Below, piece by piece: positions 11,600 through 22,330 of a stretch of 64,000 nt of DNA. Position 1 is the first letter of the stretch. Each line of letters starts with the position of its first letter. The notes beneath the pieces were generated by a model. That model was not told where the DNA came from. It saw only the letters and a program-made list of their open reading frames with translations, and did not search any database. Location: positions 266,439,008-266,503,007 of the forward strand of contig NC_092872.1 of the NCBI RefSeq assembly GCF_028372415.1, written 5' to 3'. The translations under genes and the position numbers were made by a program. The stretch is from Notamacropus eugenii. Taxonomy: Eukaryota; Chordata; Mammalia; Diprotodontia; Macropodidae.

Positions 11600-11965
11600 G
11601 TTCCTAATCAATACCTGCATTTCTCCAAATAGAGAAATTTCCCGCCCTTCCTCCCCCCACCCCCTTTCCTGCAGAGCTTCTAATACAAAAGGGTGTGGGA
11701 GGTGAGTGGGTGCATGAGTGGGCGCACCCAAACCTCTCCAATTGTGATCCGATTGCTACTCCCCGAAAGGTCTTCACAGAGTTGGCTGGATAGAAAGCCC
11801 AGCCCACACGTTGTCATTATTCATTCTTTCAGCTTAAAGAGGCTTGTTTTCCCTGCAGAGATGCCCTTCCTGTCTGGCATTTGTAACTGTGGACTGTTGT
11901 TTGGTCAAAAAAACTGCATCATCCAAAAAGCCTGAGATTGGGAGCTGATTCATGAGCACCTTTTG
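11600..11965. other. Unique segment, possible conserved element
   Basis: GC-richer unique sequence with no repeat signature, including ccaattgtgatccgattgct and gctgattcatgagcaccttt. A regulatory role is only a possibility. Confidence 0.25.
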
Positions 11966-12094
11966 TTAGGTAGGGCATGAAAAGGACTGTGAGAGTGGGG
12001 GGTGGGGAAGGAGGGAGGGAGGGGCGCAGTGCTTCCAGAATTTCCCTTGCTCCCCCCACCCAGGTGAAGAAGGGCAAAGCTGGTGAAATTCAGC

Positions 12095-12205
12095 CTTCAT
12101 ACATGCATTTGTGGGATGCCACCAGGCATTGTGCTGGGTATTGGAGTTACAAAAACCAAAATGACAAATGAAATGACAAAAGACAAATGTAAACTTCAAA
12201 AAGCC
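12095..12205 (-). mobile_element. L2 LINE 3' end, antisense
   Basis: caggcattgtgctgggtatt followed by ggagttacaaaaaccaaaat matches the antisense L2 end. Confidence 0.6.
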
Positions 12206-12249
12206 ACTGGTGGGGGTTCGGGGGGAGGGAAACAAGACAGAATCCTAGA

Positions 12250-12425
12250 GCACTGGCAGGGACCTCCGAGGTGATCTAGCCCAACTGCTTCATTTTACAG
12301 ATGTGGAAACTGAGGCCCAGAGAAGTGACCAAGGACTTGCCCTAGGCCACCCGACTAATTAAAATACTCCAACTCAGGTGCTCTGACTCTGAATATATTA
12401 CTCATTATACTGTACCAATGCTACA
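12250..12425 (-). mobile_element. MIR-like SINE, antisense
   Basis: tgatctagcccaactgcttc, cattttacagatgtggaaac and tgaggcccagagaagtgacc, ending aggtgctctgactctgaa. Confidence 0.75.
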
Positions 12426-12484
12426 TGGCAACATATAATAATTACATATGTGATAATTTGAGGAGGAGGAAGCAAACACTAGCC

Positions 12485-12735
12485 ACTAAGAAGATGAGGG
12501 GACAGCTAGAGTCACCAAGCTTGGAGGCAGGAAGACTCATCTTCCGGCCTTCAAAGTAACCTCAGATATTTACTAGCTATGTGACCCTGGGCAAGTCACT
12601 TACCCTTTAGCCTCAATTTCCTCATCTGAAAAATGAGCTGGAGTAGGAAATGGCAAATCACTCCAGTATCTCTGCCAAGAAAGCTTCAAATGAAGCCATG
12701 AAGTGTTGAACACAACTGAAAATGACAAAAGAGGA
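12485..12735 (+). mobile_element. tRNA-derived SINE with RTE-type tail
   Basis: Complete order: gacagctagagtcaccaagc, agctatgtgaccctgggcaa, aaaatgagctggagtaggaa, agtatctctgccaagaaagc, tgaagtgttgaacacaactg. Confidence 0.88.
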
Positions 12736-12779
12736 TCAGGAAAGATTTTCTGTAGGAGACAGTTCATGGGGTCATGGGA

Positions 12780-13150
12780 TCTGAAGCTAGAAGAGGTCTT
12801 GGAGGCCCTCTTATCATAAGAGTATAGATTTGTGCTGCAAAGGATCCTCTGACCTATTTAGTCCGGTGTACTCATTTCATAGCTGAGAAATTGAGATACA
12901 GAGACAGAGGATAAAGGATTTGTCTAAGGTCACCTGAGTGGCAGAACTGGGATTCCACATAGCCTCTGACTCTAGCAGTTTGATGCTTCACCTCCCATTT
13001 CCAATCACTTGTCAATTTTCCCTCTCCAGGGTCTCTCAGATTGTCTTCTGACCACTGACACAGTTATCTCCTCATTTTAAAGCCTAGAAAATGGAAGCCC
13101 AGGGAGGTCTGATGACTTGACCAAGGTCACACAGGGATAATCTGAGTTTT
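12780..13150 (-). mobile_element. Two antisense MIR-like SINE fragments
   Basis: First copy about 12840-12990 (tcatttcatagctgagaaat, aaggtcacctgagtggcag). Second about 13065-13150 (cctcattttaaagcctagaa, gaccaaggtcacacagggat). Confidence 0.65.
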
Positions 13151-13430
13151 AGAGGAAGAGAGGAAACTCTAAGAGCTGACCATAGGGAGGGACAGAATTC
13201 TGGGCTCAGAAGCAAGCTTATGCCCAAAGTCCCCAAGATAGGAGCTGGCAGGCCACTTGGGCAGGAAGGTAGACTTTGTGAAGAGGAGAGATGAGTCTGC
13301 AAAGGAAGGAAGCAGCCATAATCTGCAGGGCTTTGAATGCCAAGTAAAGGGGCTTGCATTTTATCCTAGGGACAGTGGGGGGTCATGGAAACTTCTTGAG
13401 CTCAGTTGTGTGCTTGTAGAATGCCAGATA
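13150..13430 (-). mobile_element. L2 LINE, antisense
   Basis: gcagggctttgaatgccaag followed by ggcttgcattttatcctagg and gtggggggtcatggaaactt matches antisense L2. Confidence 0.7.
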
Positions 13431-13689
13431 ACTGTCTTTCTTCAGTTTAAAAACAAAAGGACTTTCTGGACAGTCTCCCTAAGAAGATAGATGTACCAAG
13501 AGTGGGTTTGCCTGTGTATATTCACAATCTTTCTCTTAATGCTTTCCTTGAGCAGGGGACTCTCTGATAGGAGGGCAAGATTTTTATTTTCAGAGACAAT
13601 TCTGCTATTCCAGACTTGGAACGACACTTTGTTTTGGAAAAATGCAATGAAAGCTTATATGATCAAGAAAAGGCGGAATTGACTCAGCA
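13431..13689. other. Unassigned sequence
   Basis: Nothing recognised; overlapping 60 aa frames on both strands have no domain. Confidence 0.35.
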
Positions 13690-14225
13690 TGTTCTGCTTG
13701 AACTATTGGGATGGCCTCTAACTGTTCTCCCTGCCTCCAATCTCTTTTTTCTCTAAATTAATTGCCACATAGCTGCTAAAGTGATTTTCCTAAAAACACA
13801 GATTGGATAATATCATTCCTCCCAAAGCTCCTCTAATTAAAAATCTTCAGAATTCTCAGGCTCCCTATGCCTTCTGAAGAGAAAAAGCTAACTCCTCAGC
13901 CTAGCATGTAAAGTCCTCCACAATCTGACTTCCATCTGCCTATTCACCCTCATTCCATATCTCACTCCATTTGTGCTCTCTCCATTCCAGTTAATCTGAC
14001 CTGACAGACGTTTGCTGTATCAGGTTTTTCATCTCTGACCACCATACTTTTGCACAGGCATGTTGCCCATGTGCAGAGATCCATCCCATTTCAGCAATAC
14101 CTCTCAGGTTTACATAAAGCATGGCCCAGGGGCCACCTCCCACAAGAGGTCTTTCCTGATTCTTCCCCCACCCCCAAATTACTAGGACTCATGTCCTCTT
14201 GAAACTGATTAGTATAACTTCTTAC
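13690..14225 (+). mobile_element. L2 LINE 3' region
   Basis: Sense L2 order: tgttctccctgcctccaatc, agctgctaaagtgattttcc, aaaaagctaactcctcagcc, agtcctccacaatctgactt, then tttcctgattcttcccccac. Diverged and without an open frame. Confidence 0.8.
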
Positions 14226-14254
14226 ATTTTTTATATTTAATTACTTGTTTGAGA

Positions 14255-14640
14255 TACAGCATGTTATAGTAGATAAGAGATGGCCTCAGAGCATGGAAGA
14301 CCCAGGTTCAGGGGTAGGTTGGGTGACCTTAGGCAAGTCACTTAACCTCTTCAAGCTCTAGGTAACTCTCTAAGATGATCAGTTTCAGGGGAGATGCCAG
14401 CCTGCTCTGATGAAGGTGGTGTGACCATAGAATGCTGGCTTCTAGTCCTGTTCCATAGACTTGTATAAATGTGGACAGGGGGCTTCTCAGTCACAGCTTC
14501 CTCATTTGCAAAATGGGGATAATAAGAGCTCTATTCCACAAGATGTTTGTGAGGATCAAAGTGATGATCTATGTAGAATATGTTACAAGCCTTAGAGCCC
14601 TCTAGAAATGCTAGCTGCTGTTATATTATTGTTGTTAATT
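14255..14640 (+). mobile_element. Two partial MIR-like SINEs
   Basis: First at 14255-14380 (ttaggcaagtcacttaacct). Second at 14420-14640 (acagcttcctcatttgcaaa, atggggataataagagctct, ctctagaaatgctagctgct). Confidence 0.7.
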
Positions 14641-14773
14641 TTTCAGGGATTTCCCTGTATCCTGACATAGTGAGTCCAGTCCCTATTTTTCTTACTTACA
14701 AATTTCTTTATCCCTCTCCCATACTGAGTAACCTCCCCAAAAACCATCTTGGTTCATTCAGGGTGTACAGGTA

Positions 14774-15046
14774 CCAGCTAGAACTGGCTACCAAGAACCA
14801 ATTGTTAAATTTTCAGTGTAACAGTTTCACCTCAGAGATCAGGAAACACTACAAACCAGGGCTTAATTTATTATTTTGTTGATTCTCTAGACTTAAGAAA
14901 GTGATGGAAAAATTGTTAACTAATGAAGATTAAACTGAAAAGTGTGTCTTGGGCATATGTGTGTATATGTATGTATATATAAATAAACACACACACGTAT
15001 GTGTGTGTGTGTTCAGAGAGCCAGTTGTTAACCATTTCCCAACACA
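14774..15046 (+). repeat. Copy A of an unassigned dispersed repeat
   Basis: Shares an ordered set of blocks with 53401-53612 (+) and 27155-27402 (-): a left aaccaattgttaaattttca box, cagggcttaatttattattt, tgttgattctctagacttaa, gaaagtgatggaaaaattgt, and a right gagccagttgttaaccattt box. A TG/TA/CA microsatellite (about 14953-15012) has grown between the last two blocks. Confidence 0.65.
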
Positions 15047-15058
15047 CATTTAGATAGT

Positions 15059-15225
15059 CTCTTCCCTTCCCTTCCCTTCCCTTCCCTTCCCTTCCCTTCC
15101 CTTCCCTTCCCTTCCCTTCCCTTCCCTTCCCTTCCCTTCCCTTCCCTTTTTCCTTCTCTTCCCTTCCCTTCCCTTTTTCCTTCTCTTCCCTTGCCTTCCC
15201 TTCCCTTCTCCTCTCTTTTTCTTTT
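15059..15225. repeat. (CCCTT)n microsatellite
   Basis: Pentamer cttcc/cccttt array, uninterrupted for about 90 bp, then degenerating with TTTTTCC interruptions. Pure pyrimidine on the + strand. Confidence 0.97.
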
Positions 15226-15939
15226 TTGGTATCCCTATTGCTTACTTAGCACAGCACCTGCTGCATTGTAGATCTACTGAATTGACCTGAATTAAGGCTA
15301 AGGAAGTGAATGCACTTGAGTTCGATAATGTCATGGAATCTTAAGCAACTCCCTTAAAGTACTTCCTATTCCCTAGTCAGGGGATAAAAATGACTCCTGA
15401 CCTAAGAAAATTTGAATAAATTCAGGGAACACCCAGAAGATGACTGTCACTCCTGGAAATTATAGGGCTGGTGATACCACTGGAGTGTGCATGGTATTTT
15501 CATTGGGCTGAATGTTTTTTTCCCAACTTTGTTTGCTGGACAGCAAGCAGGCAAAAATAGATGTCACACAAACACTGAAATATAGCTTTTTCTTTCCCTT
15601 GCCACTTTTCTTTCACCCTTTTCACTTTGGATCATTGTTATTGAAACTCCAGTTTAGGGCCCCCAGCCTAGGTGGGGGCGTGAACTCTGACTCCATGGAG
15701 GAGACTGTAGGTGCCAACAATGTGTATGTTTAAAGCAAGGTTGGCTTAGGTATAAATGGAATTGGCAGGCTCCCTCTTGGTGTGATTTTAAGAGAACCAG
15801 GAGGATCTCTGTCTCTGGAACTCCTCCTGCCCATCACCCAGCACCTGCCAGGCAAGGCTCTGACCTCTTAGAAGATGTTGGTGACCAGGGGAAATGCCTA
15901 CCCCTGATTTACGTCTTTGTGTGAATGAAGAAGCTAGAG
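15226..15939. other. Unique sequence
   Basis: No repeat family recognised. 15590-15900 is GC-richer and unique. The 73 aa plus-strand frame has no domain. Confidence 0.35.
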
Positions 15940-16095
15940 CCAGAAAGGACCTGAGATATCATCTAGTTTAAGCCCCTGGTTTTACAGGTGAGGAAACTGA
16001 GACCCAGAGAAGGGTCTCGAGGTCTCCCAACTAACTAGAAGCAACACCTAGATTCAAACCTGTCTTTCAGCACCTGACCTAGAGCTGTTTCTAAC
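15940..16095 (-). mobile_element. MIR-like SINE, antisense
   Basis: ggttttacaggtgaggaaac, tgagacccagagaagggtct and agattcaaacctgtctttca. Confidence 0.75.
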
Positions 16096-16544
16096 TCACA
16101 TGCTGAAAAGATTCACTTGAGAGGCATTTAATCTATTTTTTTTTTTAAAGGAAAGTTATGGGAGGGGAAGAGAGGATGAGAGGCTTGGTTGTTTGAGGGA
16201 GAGAGCAGGGACTACTGAGGGCATATTAGAATGAATAGGGCAAAAGTGAAGAAGATCTTTCATGCATTGCACTATCTTACACATTTACAATCTGACCTTT
16301 CCTAAAGCAACTTAATATTGTCATGACACATTTCTGGAAGATATATTTTGGGCACTTGGATAATCTCATCCTTTGCTAAAACCCTCGTCTGCTGTCATAT
16401 CTAGGTGTGGTGGTGCCTGGTTTCTCAAAGGTTATGGAAGCATTGACTAATCTCTGTCATTTAGTACCAAAATGGGACAGCTTTGAGTGCAGGCCTAGTG
16501 ATGGACCATAGACCAGAATGGGTAACAACAAAGGGAGGACCATA
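16096..16544. other. Unassigned sequence
   Basis: Nothing recognised. Confidence 0.35.
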
Positions 16545-17185
16545 GTTTTTTGTTTTTTAATTCAGTTCATGCAGTTCTTCCCAGGTTTCTCTGAATCCAT
16601 CCCTTTCATCATTTCTTCTGACATAATAGTATTCTGTTATATTAATAGAACATAATCAGTTCATCTAGTCCCCAATTGGTGGGTATCCCCCTAGTTTCCA
16701 GTTTTTGATAAGTAGAAAGAGAACTGATATAAATATTTTTGTACATGTAGGGTTTTTTTTTTTCCTTTTCACTTGATCTTTTTGGAGTATGTGACTAATG
16801 GTGATATCATGGGTCAAAGGGCATGCAAAGTTTAGTAACTTTTGGACAGAGTTCCAAACTGGTTTCCAGGATGGTTAGACCAGTTCACAACTCCATTAGC
16901 AGTGCATAAATGTGCCCATTTTTCCACTGTCTCTCCAACATTTGTTACTTTCTTTTGTTATTATCCTTGCTAATCTAATGGATATGAATGGGGTGGAACC
17001 TCAGAGTTGTTTTAATTTGCATTTCTCTAATTATCAGTGATTTGGAATGTTTTCATATGGCTGTTGGTAGCTTACATTTCTTCCTCTGAAAATTCCTGTT
17101 CATATCTTTTGACTACTGCATTATGGTTCTTATAAATTTGAATCAGGTCCTTACATATTTTATAAATGAGATATCTGTCACAGAA
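16545..17185 (-). mobile_element. L1 LINE 3' end, antisense
   Basis: Marsupial-type L1 3' end read antisense: gttcatctagtccccaattg, agtagaaagagaactgatat, gggtcaaagggcatgcaaag, ggttagaccagttcacaact, aacctcagagttgttttaat, ttgcatttctctaattatca. It includes the ORF2 C-terminal remnant with no open frame. Confidence 0.85.
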
Positions 17186-17429
17186 ACTTGATGTAAGAAA
17201 AGATTAATCTCTATAGAAGTAAATGCAGATATATGAGAACAAAAGCCCAGAATACAATTACTCAACCTCTTACTATATTGGTTAATTTTTATTTAATTTC
17301 CCCACATTGGTTTCTTTTTATGAGAAATTCTTTGTCCTGAAGCCTTGCTTCTCTTCCACATGGTCACTGACATATTCAATGAGTTTACCCTTGTACCTGT
17401 GTTCTGTATCCATAACCTACTGGTTTTTC
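17186..17429. other. Unassigned sequence
   Basis: AT-rich sequence between an L1 end and an L2 fragment; not assigned. Confidence 0.3.
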
Positions 17430-17900
17430 TTTCCTAAACAATAGGATTAGCTCATTCTCATGATATTCCACATTGGTGTCCTTGGTTCTGTTCTGTTCTC
17501 ACTCTGCATCCTCTCACTTAGAGGATTTCATCTTCTCTCATGACTTCAAATATCACTTTTACACAGAATACTCTCTATATATCTGTAACCATTCTCTTTC
17601 AACAATTTCAGTCCAGTATTTCCAGCTTTCTATTGGACATCTCCAACTGAATTTTCTGCCTGGTGTTCTTATCTTGTACTTTCATCCAATTATGAATTGA
17701 GTTATGGAAACTAGCAAGCTCCACTTCCTTTCCCCCTAATTTCTACATTAGTATATCTCTTTTATCCTCCCTTTTCTTGCCCCCTTCCAAACTCTCAAAT
17801 CAGAATCAAATTACTACTCAAGGCCTCTGTTTTTCTTAACTCTCTTAATACCCTTTGAAAACATTAAACTTCTGAAGGAACATTGACTTCTCCCCCATTA
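17430..17900 (+). mobile_element. L2 LINE, internal ORF2 region
   Basis: Corresponds to the L2 part upstream of the common 3' piece: tctcacttagaggatttcat, gacttcaaatatcactttta, ttccagctttctattggaca and tctccaactgaattttctgc are in the expected order. Confidence 0.7.
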
Positions 17901-17939
17901 GAAATCTATATTATATACTCTCCTCTGATTATTCAAACA

Positions 17940-18505
17940 TGTTTACTTTTCCAGATTTCTTTTGACTCTTCTGGTTGTATTTCAAAGTTCCTGTTCAGCT
18001 CTGATCTATTTTTTTTTTTTAGCAGAAATGCCTGGAAACCCTTTATTTCATGAAAAATTTATTTTTCCCCCTATAGGTTTATAATTAACTTTTCAGGCTA
18101 AGTTATTGTACTTGTAAGCCTGTATCTGTTGCCTTTCGGAATATTATATTCCAAGATCTCCTTTCATTTAATGTAGAAGAAGTTGGTCTTGTGTGATCCT
18201 GACTGTGGTATTTTGGTATCAGAACTGTTTATGTGCAGATATTTGAAATGTTTTTTCTTTGATACAGGCATTCTGGATTTGGACTATGATATTCCTGAGA
18301 CTTTTTCTTTGAGGTTCCTTTCAAAAGGAATTGAATTCTATCTATATTCACATTGTTCTTTATTTCTTTTATATCTGAGATCTATGCTTTCTTGAAGTAT
18401 AGTGTCTAGGTTTTTTAAAAAAACATGTTTTTCAGGAAGTCAAACATTTACTAAAATTACTTTTCCTTGACCTAATTGCTACATCAGTTGTTTTTGATGT
18501 AACAC
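17940..18505 (-). mobile_element. L1-like retroelement, left part of a split block
   Basis: Antisense match to a long marsupial retroelement that I recall as the L1 ORF1 side: gcagaaatgcctggaaaccc, gcctttcggaatattatatt, tgtgtgatcctgactgtggt, ctttcttgaagtatagtgtc, then acatcagttgtttttgatgt. It breaks off at 18505 and appears to resume at 20738. Confidence 0.6.
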
Positions 18506-19217
18506 TGACTACCCTGTTCCCCACTACCAGAAGGTCAAGTATGTTATATTTCACCCCTCCCCCACGGTTCTCTGGTATCCTAACAGGGTTTTGGGGTATC
18601 TAGTCTCTTAGTATTCTAGCCCGCACTGATTGTGTTCTTCCAATTTTAGGGGGTCTTTAGCACCCCAGTTGTGATTAACCAACTTAACAGTCATATTAGC
18701 TATTTCAAAAGAAGGTTTACTTCAAAGGTATAGCAAACATACATATAAATATTCTTTTCAATACCCAGGGGGAGCATAAACCCTCCCTATACCACCTTAG
18801 TCTTTGGGAAGGAGAGGGTAATTAGGTTAACAGCTTAATTCAGTTCCTATATAACTTAGTTCCACTAAGATTCAAGTCCAATCACACCCTACCCCCCAGC
18901 CCCTTCCATATATTCATGTCCTGACACCTGGTTTCTCAAGGACTAGGTTGGCAGCAAAATCTGACCTGGAATACTGGCTCCAAGGTCATCATGGCTCAAG
19001 ATCTTGGGTCTGGATACTCAACTACTTTTTCCTAGAACTGAAAAAAGATAAATAAAATCGATTACAACCCCAACCTCATTTCTCATGGTCACAGGGCCTA
19101 ATGGGAAAGAGGGAGCAAGTAGCACATTCCCTGATAACCAACTTAGTGTGTAGATCTCATGCTTTCAATGAATATGTCTTCTATCCCTTGGACCTGTCAG
19201 AAAGAGAGAAAGACTGG

Positions 19218-19233
19218 CCCATGCTGGTTACTT
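19218..19233. repeat. Target-site duplication, left copy
   Basis: cccatgctggttactt, identical to 20581-20596. It lies directly beside the degraded poly(A) end of the OCIAD1 copy (T-rich on the + strand). Confidence 0.85.
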
Positions 19234-20580
19234 ATTTATTTTTTCATATTATTTTCAACTTTAATTGACAAAATATACATGAAGACATGGCAAACCTTCC
19301 AGGAAAAAAAAAGCAAACTTTTCATATGGGGGTTTTAATACTTAACATTTTGGTTGCTTTGCCCGTATGTGCACAAACACACATATAGTACTTGATCGAT
19401 CTGTCTATGCCCATTCCAGTCCATCAGAGTCTTTTGATGATACTTTTTAAGAATAGTTTAGCCAATTTTTGTAAACAATTTTATACTCTATTAAATCATG
19501 GTCTATACCTTCATTCATCCAGTTTCCCAAGCAGCGTAAGTACAGTGATACAATATTAACCCTAAAGTCCATAATTAAATTTAAACCTTCTGTTAAGCCA
19601 TACTGCTAAAACTCATGTTTCTTCTTTTAAATATGCTTGTGGAGGCTGCTTCTGTACTTTCCTGCAGACGCTCATGACCACCTAGATGATGCTGGTTACC
19701 TGAAATTCTCTCCAGTAGAATCAACGCAAACTCTCTTCAGTACATGACAAAATTTTTCACTCATCCCAAGTATCTCCATATTGATTTACTTTTCCTTGTT
19801 TTTTTGGTATTCTTTCTTGCATAGATCTGAGTAGGGTGTCACCTTTTTGTGACAAGGTTACTTCATATGTTTCTCTGTTCTTATTCCTTAATTCTTCATA
19901 TGTAACAGCTTTTCTCTTAGGACTTTCTTCTACAGTTTAATCAGGTCCTCGTGCTTTATAATCAGTAATACCAGTAGGAGTTGATTCATTCATGATTGGT
20001 TCATAGGGAGGAATAGAAGCTTCTTTTACACTGCTTTCAGATGTGGGAGATGTTCCAAAAAATGAACACCCAGTTATTTTTGACTCAAATCCTGATTTTT
20101 GTGAAAAATATCCAGATGATACAAGTTGATGTCCCTGTCCCAGATGCAGAACTTCTGCAAGAGGAGAATTTTCAAGCCATTTAAACTTCTCTTGGCAGGT
20201 TTTCACATAGGAAATTTCTCCGGCAAAGTATCTACCCCATTACACAAGCAAATACAAGTTTACAGACAGAACCATATTTAGGGGGACTGGAAAGAATTCC
20301 TTTAGCAATTAATCCCTGAGTAACCAACATACTTGCTGCAGAAAAGGGAACAGATCTTTACCAGAAGCTCTCGATTACATTCAGCGAAGACTCTTCTTTA
20401 CTCTTCTGTTGGAATGTAATCCATTCCTATGTTAGGTAGTGGTAGTGATACTTCTGCATTCTGCTCTTCCCAAAATCGGTCCTTCCACTCATCTTTCCTC
20501 CCAGCAGTGGCAGCGGTGGCGACAGCGGCAGCAAGGGAGCATGTAAGCCCCCTCCCACCCTAAGCTACGGGAGGGAGGGA
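19234..20580 (-). pseudogene. OCIAD1: Processed pseudogene of OCIAD1
   Basis: Intronless minus-strand copy of OCIA domain-containing protein 1, a membrane protein of endosomes and mitochondria. The ATG is at 20492-20490 and the final TGA at 19759-19757, preceded by the family's C-terminal YGDTWDE. Recognisable segments in order: MSGRTDFG, DYIPTEE, RRVFAECN, GLIAKGILSS, YVKTCQEKFKWLENSPLAE (from 20206), YEPIMNESTPTGITD, KRKAVTYEELRNKNRETYE and VNQYGDTWDE. It is broken by a frameshift near codon 9, a TAA after PTEE, a frameshift and TAA near ECN, a 4-base insertion before the YFAG-equivalent, and a TAA after RGPD. A GC-rich 5' UTR (to about 20580) and a long 3' UTR (19234-19756) are retained. 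With the perfect 16-bp flanking repeat this is a near full-length L1-mediated retrocopy. The longest remaining frame is 89 codons and is not considered a gene. Confidence 0.93.
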
Positions 20581-20596
20581 CCCATGCTGGTTACTT
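20581..20596. repeat. Target-site duplication, right copy
   Basis: cccatgctggttactt, identical to 19218-19233; marks the 5' end of the OCIAD1 retrocopy. Confidence 0.85.
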
Positions 20597-20737
20597 TAAA
20601 GATCCTCTCCGTCCCAGGGATGAAACCAATGAAAACAGGCTGCTCCTTTGTTCACAAGATGTCTTCTACCAGAAGCAGTACCCTGTTATCTCCCAGAATG
20701 GTGTCTCCATTTCAGGTGATCTAGGCATGTGCAACAC

Positions 20738-21640
20738 CTCATTTCACTGATATCAGACACCTTACATTTTCTTACTTTTTCAATCTTCTGATTTTGTTCT
20801 AATATTTCATACTTAGGTTTATTTTGGGCTTTCGGGAGTCTGTTGTTAGCATAAGATTTATCACATTCTTTTCTAAACTATTTATTGTCCCTACAATTCT
20901 TTTCTACATAGCTTTTATTTAACTATTGATCTTTTGCTTAATTTCTTCTGTGAATTCATGTAGTCCTTGTGGAATATCCATTTTCTTCTTTTAATTTGCT
21001 GCTTGTGGTTTTATGGAGTCACTCTCTTATTTTGGGGACTCTCTAGAGTCACAATAATTTTTTCTATACTTGATGTTTTCTTTGATTTATGAATCCCTCC
21101 AGCTTTAATTCATAAACTGAGGCTTTGTGCTAGGACTACATCCCCCACCCCCACCCTGCTGCATACTTTTTGTAGAGTGGTTCATCCTGTTAATTGTATT
21201 GAGTCTACTCGGTTTCTATGCTGATCTCCATCTGTAGGCCTCCTGGGATCTCTGAGTATTAGATCTTCAATGTATTTTATGGCATCCCAGGCAGAGAACT
21301 CCTGGATGCTTGGGCTGTCCCACTGAGTCATGGTGTTCTCATCATTATCACTCCCTAGGTCTTCCAAGTCCAATTTGGGACTGTCTTTCTGGGTGGGAGA
21401 GGGGCCTCCAACCTTGCTGCCTCTAGACACAGAGCTTTGCAGGCCTCTGACCTATTACTGGTCATACTAGTGGTAGGGAGTTGGGTTTGTTCATCTCTAC
21501 TAGCACTGGCTTAGCAAGTTTTGGTTTAACTTTTTGTGCATTTCTGGGCTGTCTATAAGAAGTCGATACAGTTTTTCTTTGGATTCCATGATCATTATCC
21601 AATCTGCAATCAATTTAAGATTTTTAATAGATATGTAGGA
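20738..21640 (-). mobile_element. L1-like retroelement, right part (ORF1-like remnant)
   Basis: Resumes after the LTR with cattttcttactttttcaat and cttctgattttgttctaata. Read on the minus strand, 20800-21010 gives a broken Lys/Glu/Ile-rich, coiled-coil-like peptide (EEIKQKINS, TINSLEKNVIN), as expected for L1 ORF1p. The 82-codon frame at 21182-21430 (acidic, Ser-rich) probably belongs to the same element's upstream part, but I do not recognise it. Confidence 0.45.
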
Positions 21641-21659
21641 GTGAGGCAATCTGTTTCCA

Positions 21660-22025
21660 CACAGAATTAGAGATGGATGGGCTCTCAGAGGTAATTTGGG
21701 GCTGGCCCCTCATTTTTCAGATGAGGTAATGCTTCAATTAATGAAGAACATGCACAAGACAAGAGGAATTGCTAGGTAGCAGAAGATTTGAACTAGGGTT
21801 GTAAGATCCTAAATTTAGAGACAGAAGGAATCTTCAAGGTCATCTAGTCCAATCTCATTTACAGATTGGAGATAAAAGCCCAGAGACGTTAAGATACTGG
21901 CCCAAGGTCACAAGGGTAGTAAACTGCATGGCTAGGTTTCGAACTCGGGTCCTCTGTGTTTGAATTTAGCCCTTTTATATTGTACCACACGACTCCCCTG
22001 CCTCCAAATCCAGTACTCTTGTCAC
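21660..22025 (-). mobile_element. Two antisense MIR-like SINEs
   Basis: 21690-21800 (cctcatttttcagatgaggt). 21825-22025 (ggtcatctagtccaatctca, aggtcacaagggtagtaaac, gaactcgggtcctctgtgtt). Confidence 0.75.
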
Positions 22026-22109
22026 TACATGGGGCTGCTAGTAAAGGGATGGAAGACTAAATTGGTCCATCTAACAATGACTTTGTGTCCATGATTCTGA
22101 ATATCCAGA

Positions 22110-22330
22110 TACTCAGTAGGATCATGGAGTAGTGAAAAAAGTGTGGGGTTTGGAGTCAGGAGATTTGGCATTTGAATCCTCACTTATTTGGTGTACAGTC
22201 ACTGGCAGGTCTCTTAAGAATGTTGTCTGCCATACTTAACTGATAGGGTCATTGAGGATCAAGTGGGATGAACTGTGGAGGAGTGTCATATACATGTCAT
22301 TGAATGTCACGATTGGTTTTCATTTGACAG
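22110..22330 (+). mobile_element. MIR-like SINE
   Basis: gatcatggagtagtgaaaaa, ggtttggagtcaggagattt, then a degraded 3' half (gataggg ... gtgtcatatacatgtcattg). Confidence 0.65.

Larger units (their letters stand above)
18506..20733. mobile_element. Probable solo LTR, itself interrupted
   Basis: Begins TG (18506) and ends CA (20733), flanked by ACAC at 18502-18505 and 20734-20737. It sits inside the L1-like block. Without the inserted OCIAD1 copy it would be about 865 bp. AATAAA occurs near 19051, and ggggtatctagtctcttagt is typical of the composition. I could not match it to a named ERV and it has no coding sequence. The 4-bp duplication is short, so the call is an inference. Confidence 0.4.

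Noticed and set aside
19937..20206. 89-codon minus-strand frame as a small gene
   Set aside because: It is the longest surviving piece of the OCIAD1 retrocopy. Stops and frameshifts lie on both sides and the ATG is an internal Met of the repeat-flanked copy.
21182..21430. 82-codon acidic frame as a host exon
   Set aside because: It lies in an L1-like minus-strand block next to ORF1-like coiled-coil remnants, and no splice sites or homologue were recognised. Kept only as a possible retroelement remnant.
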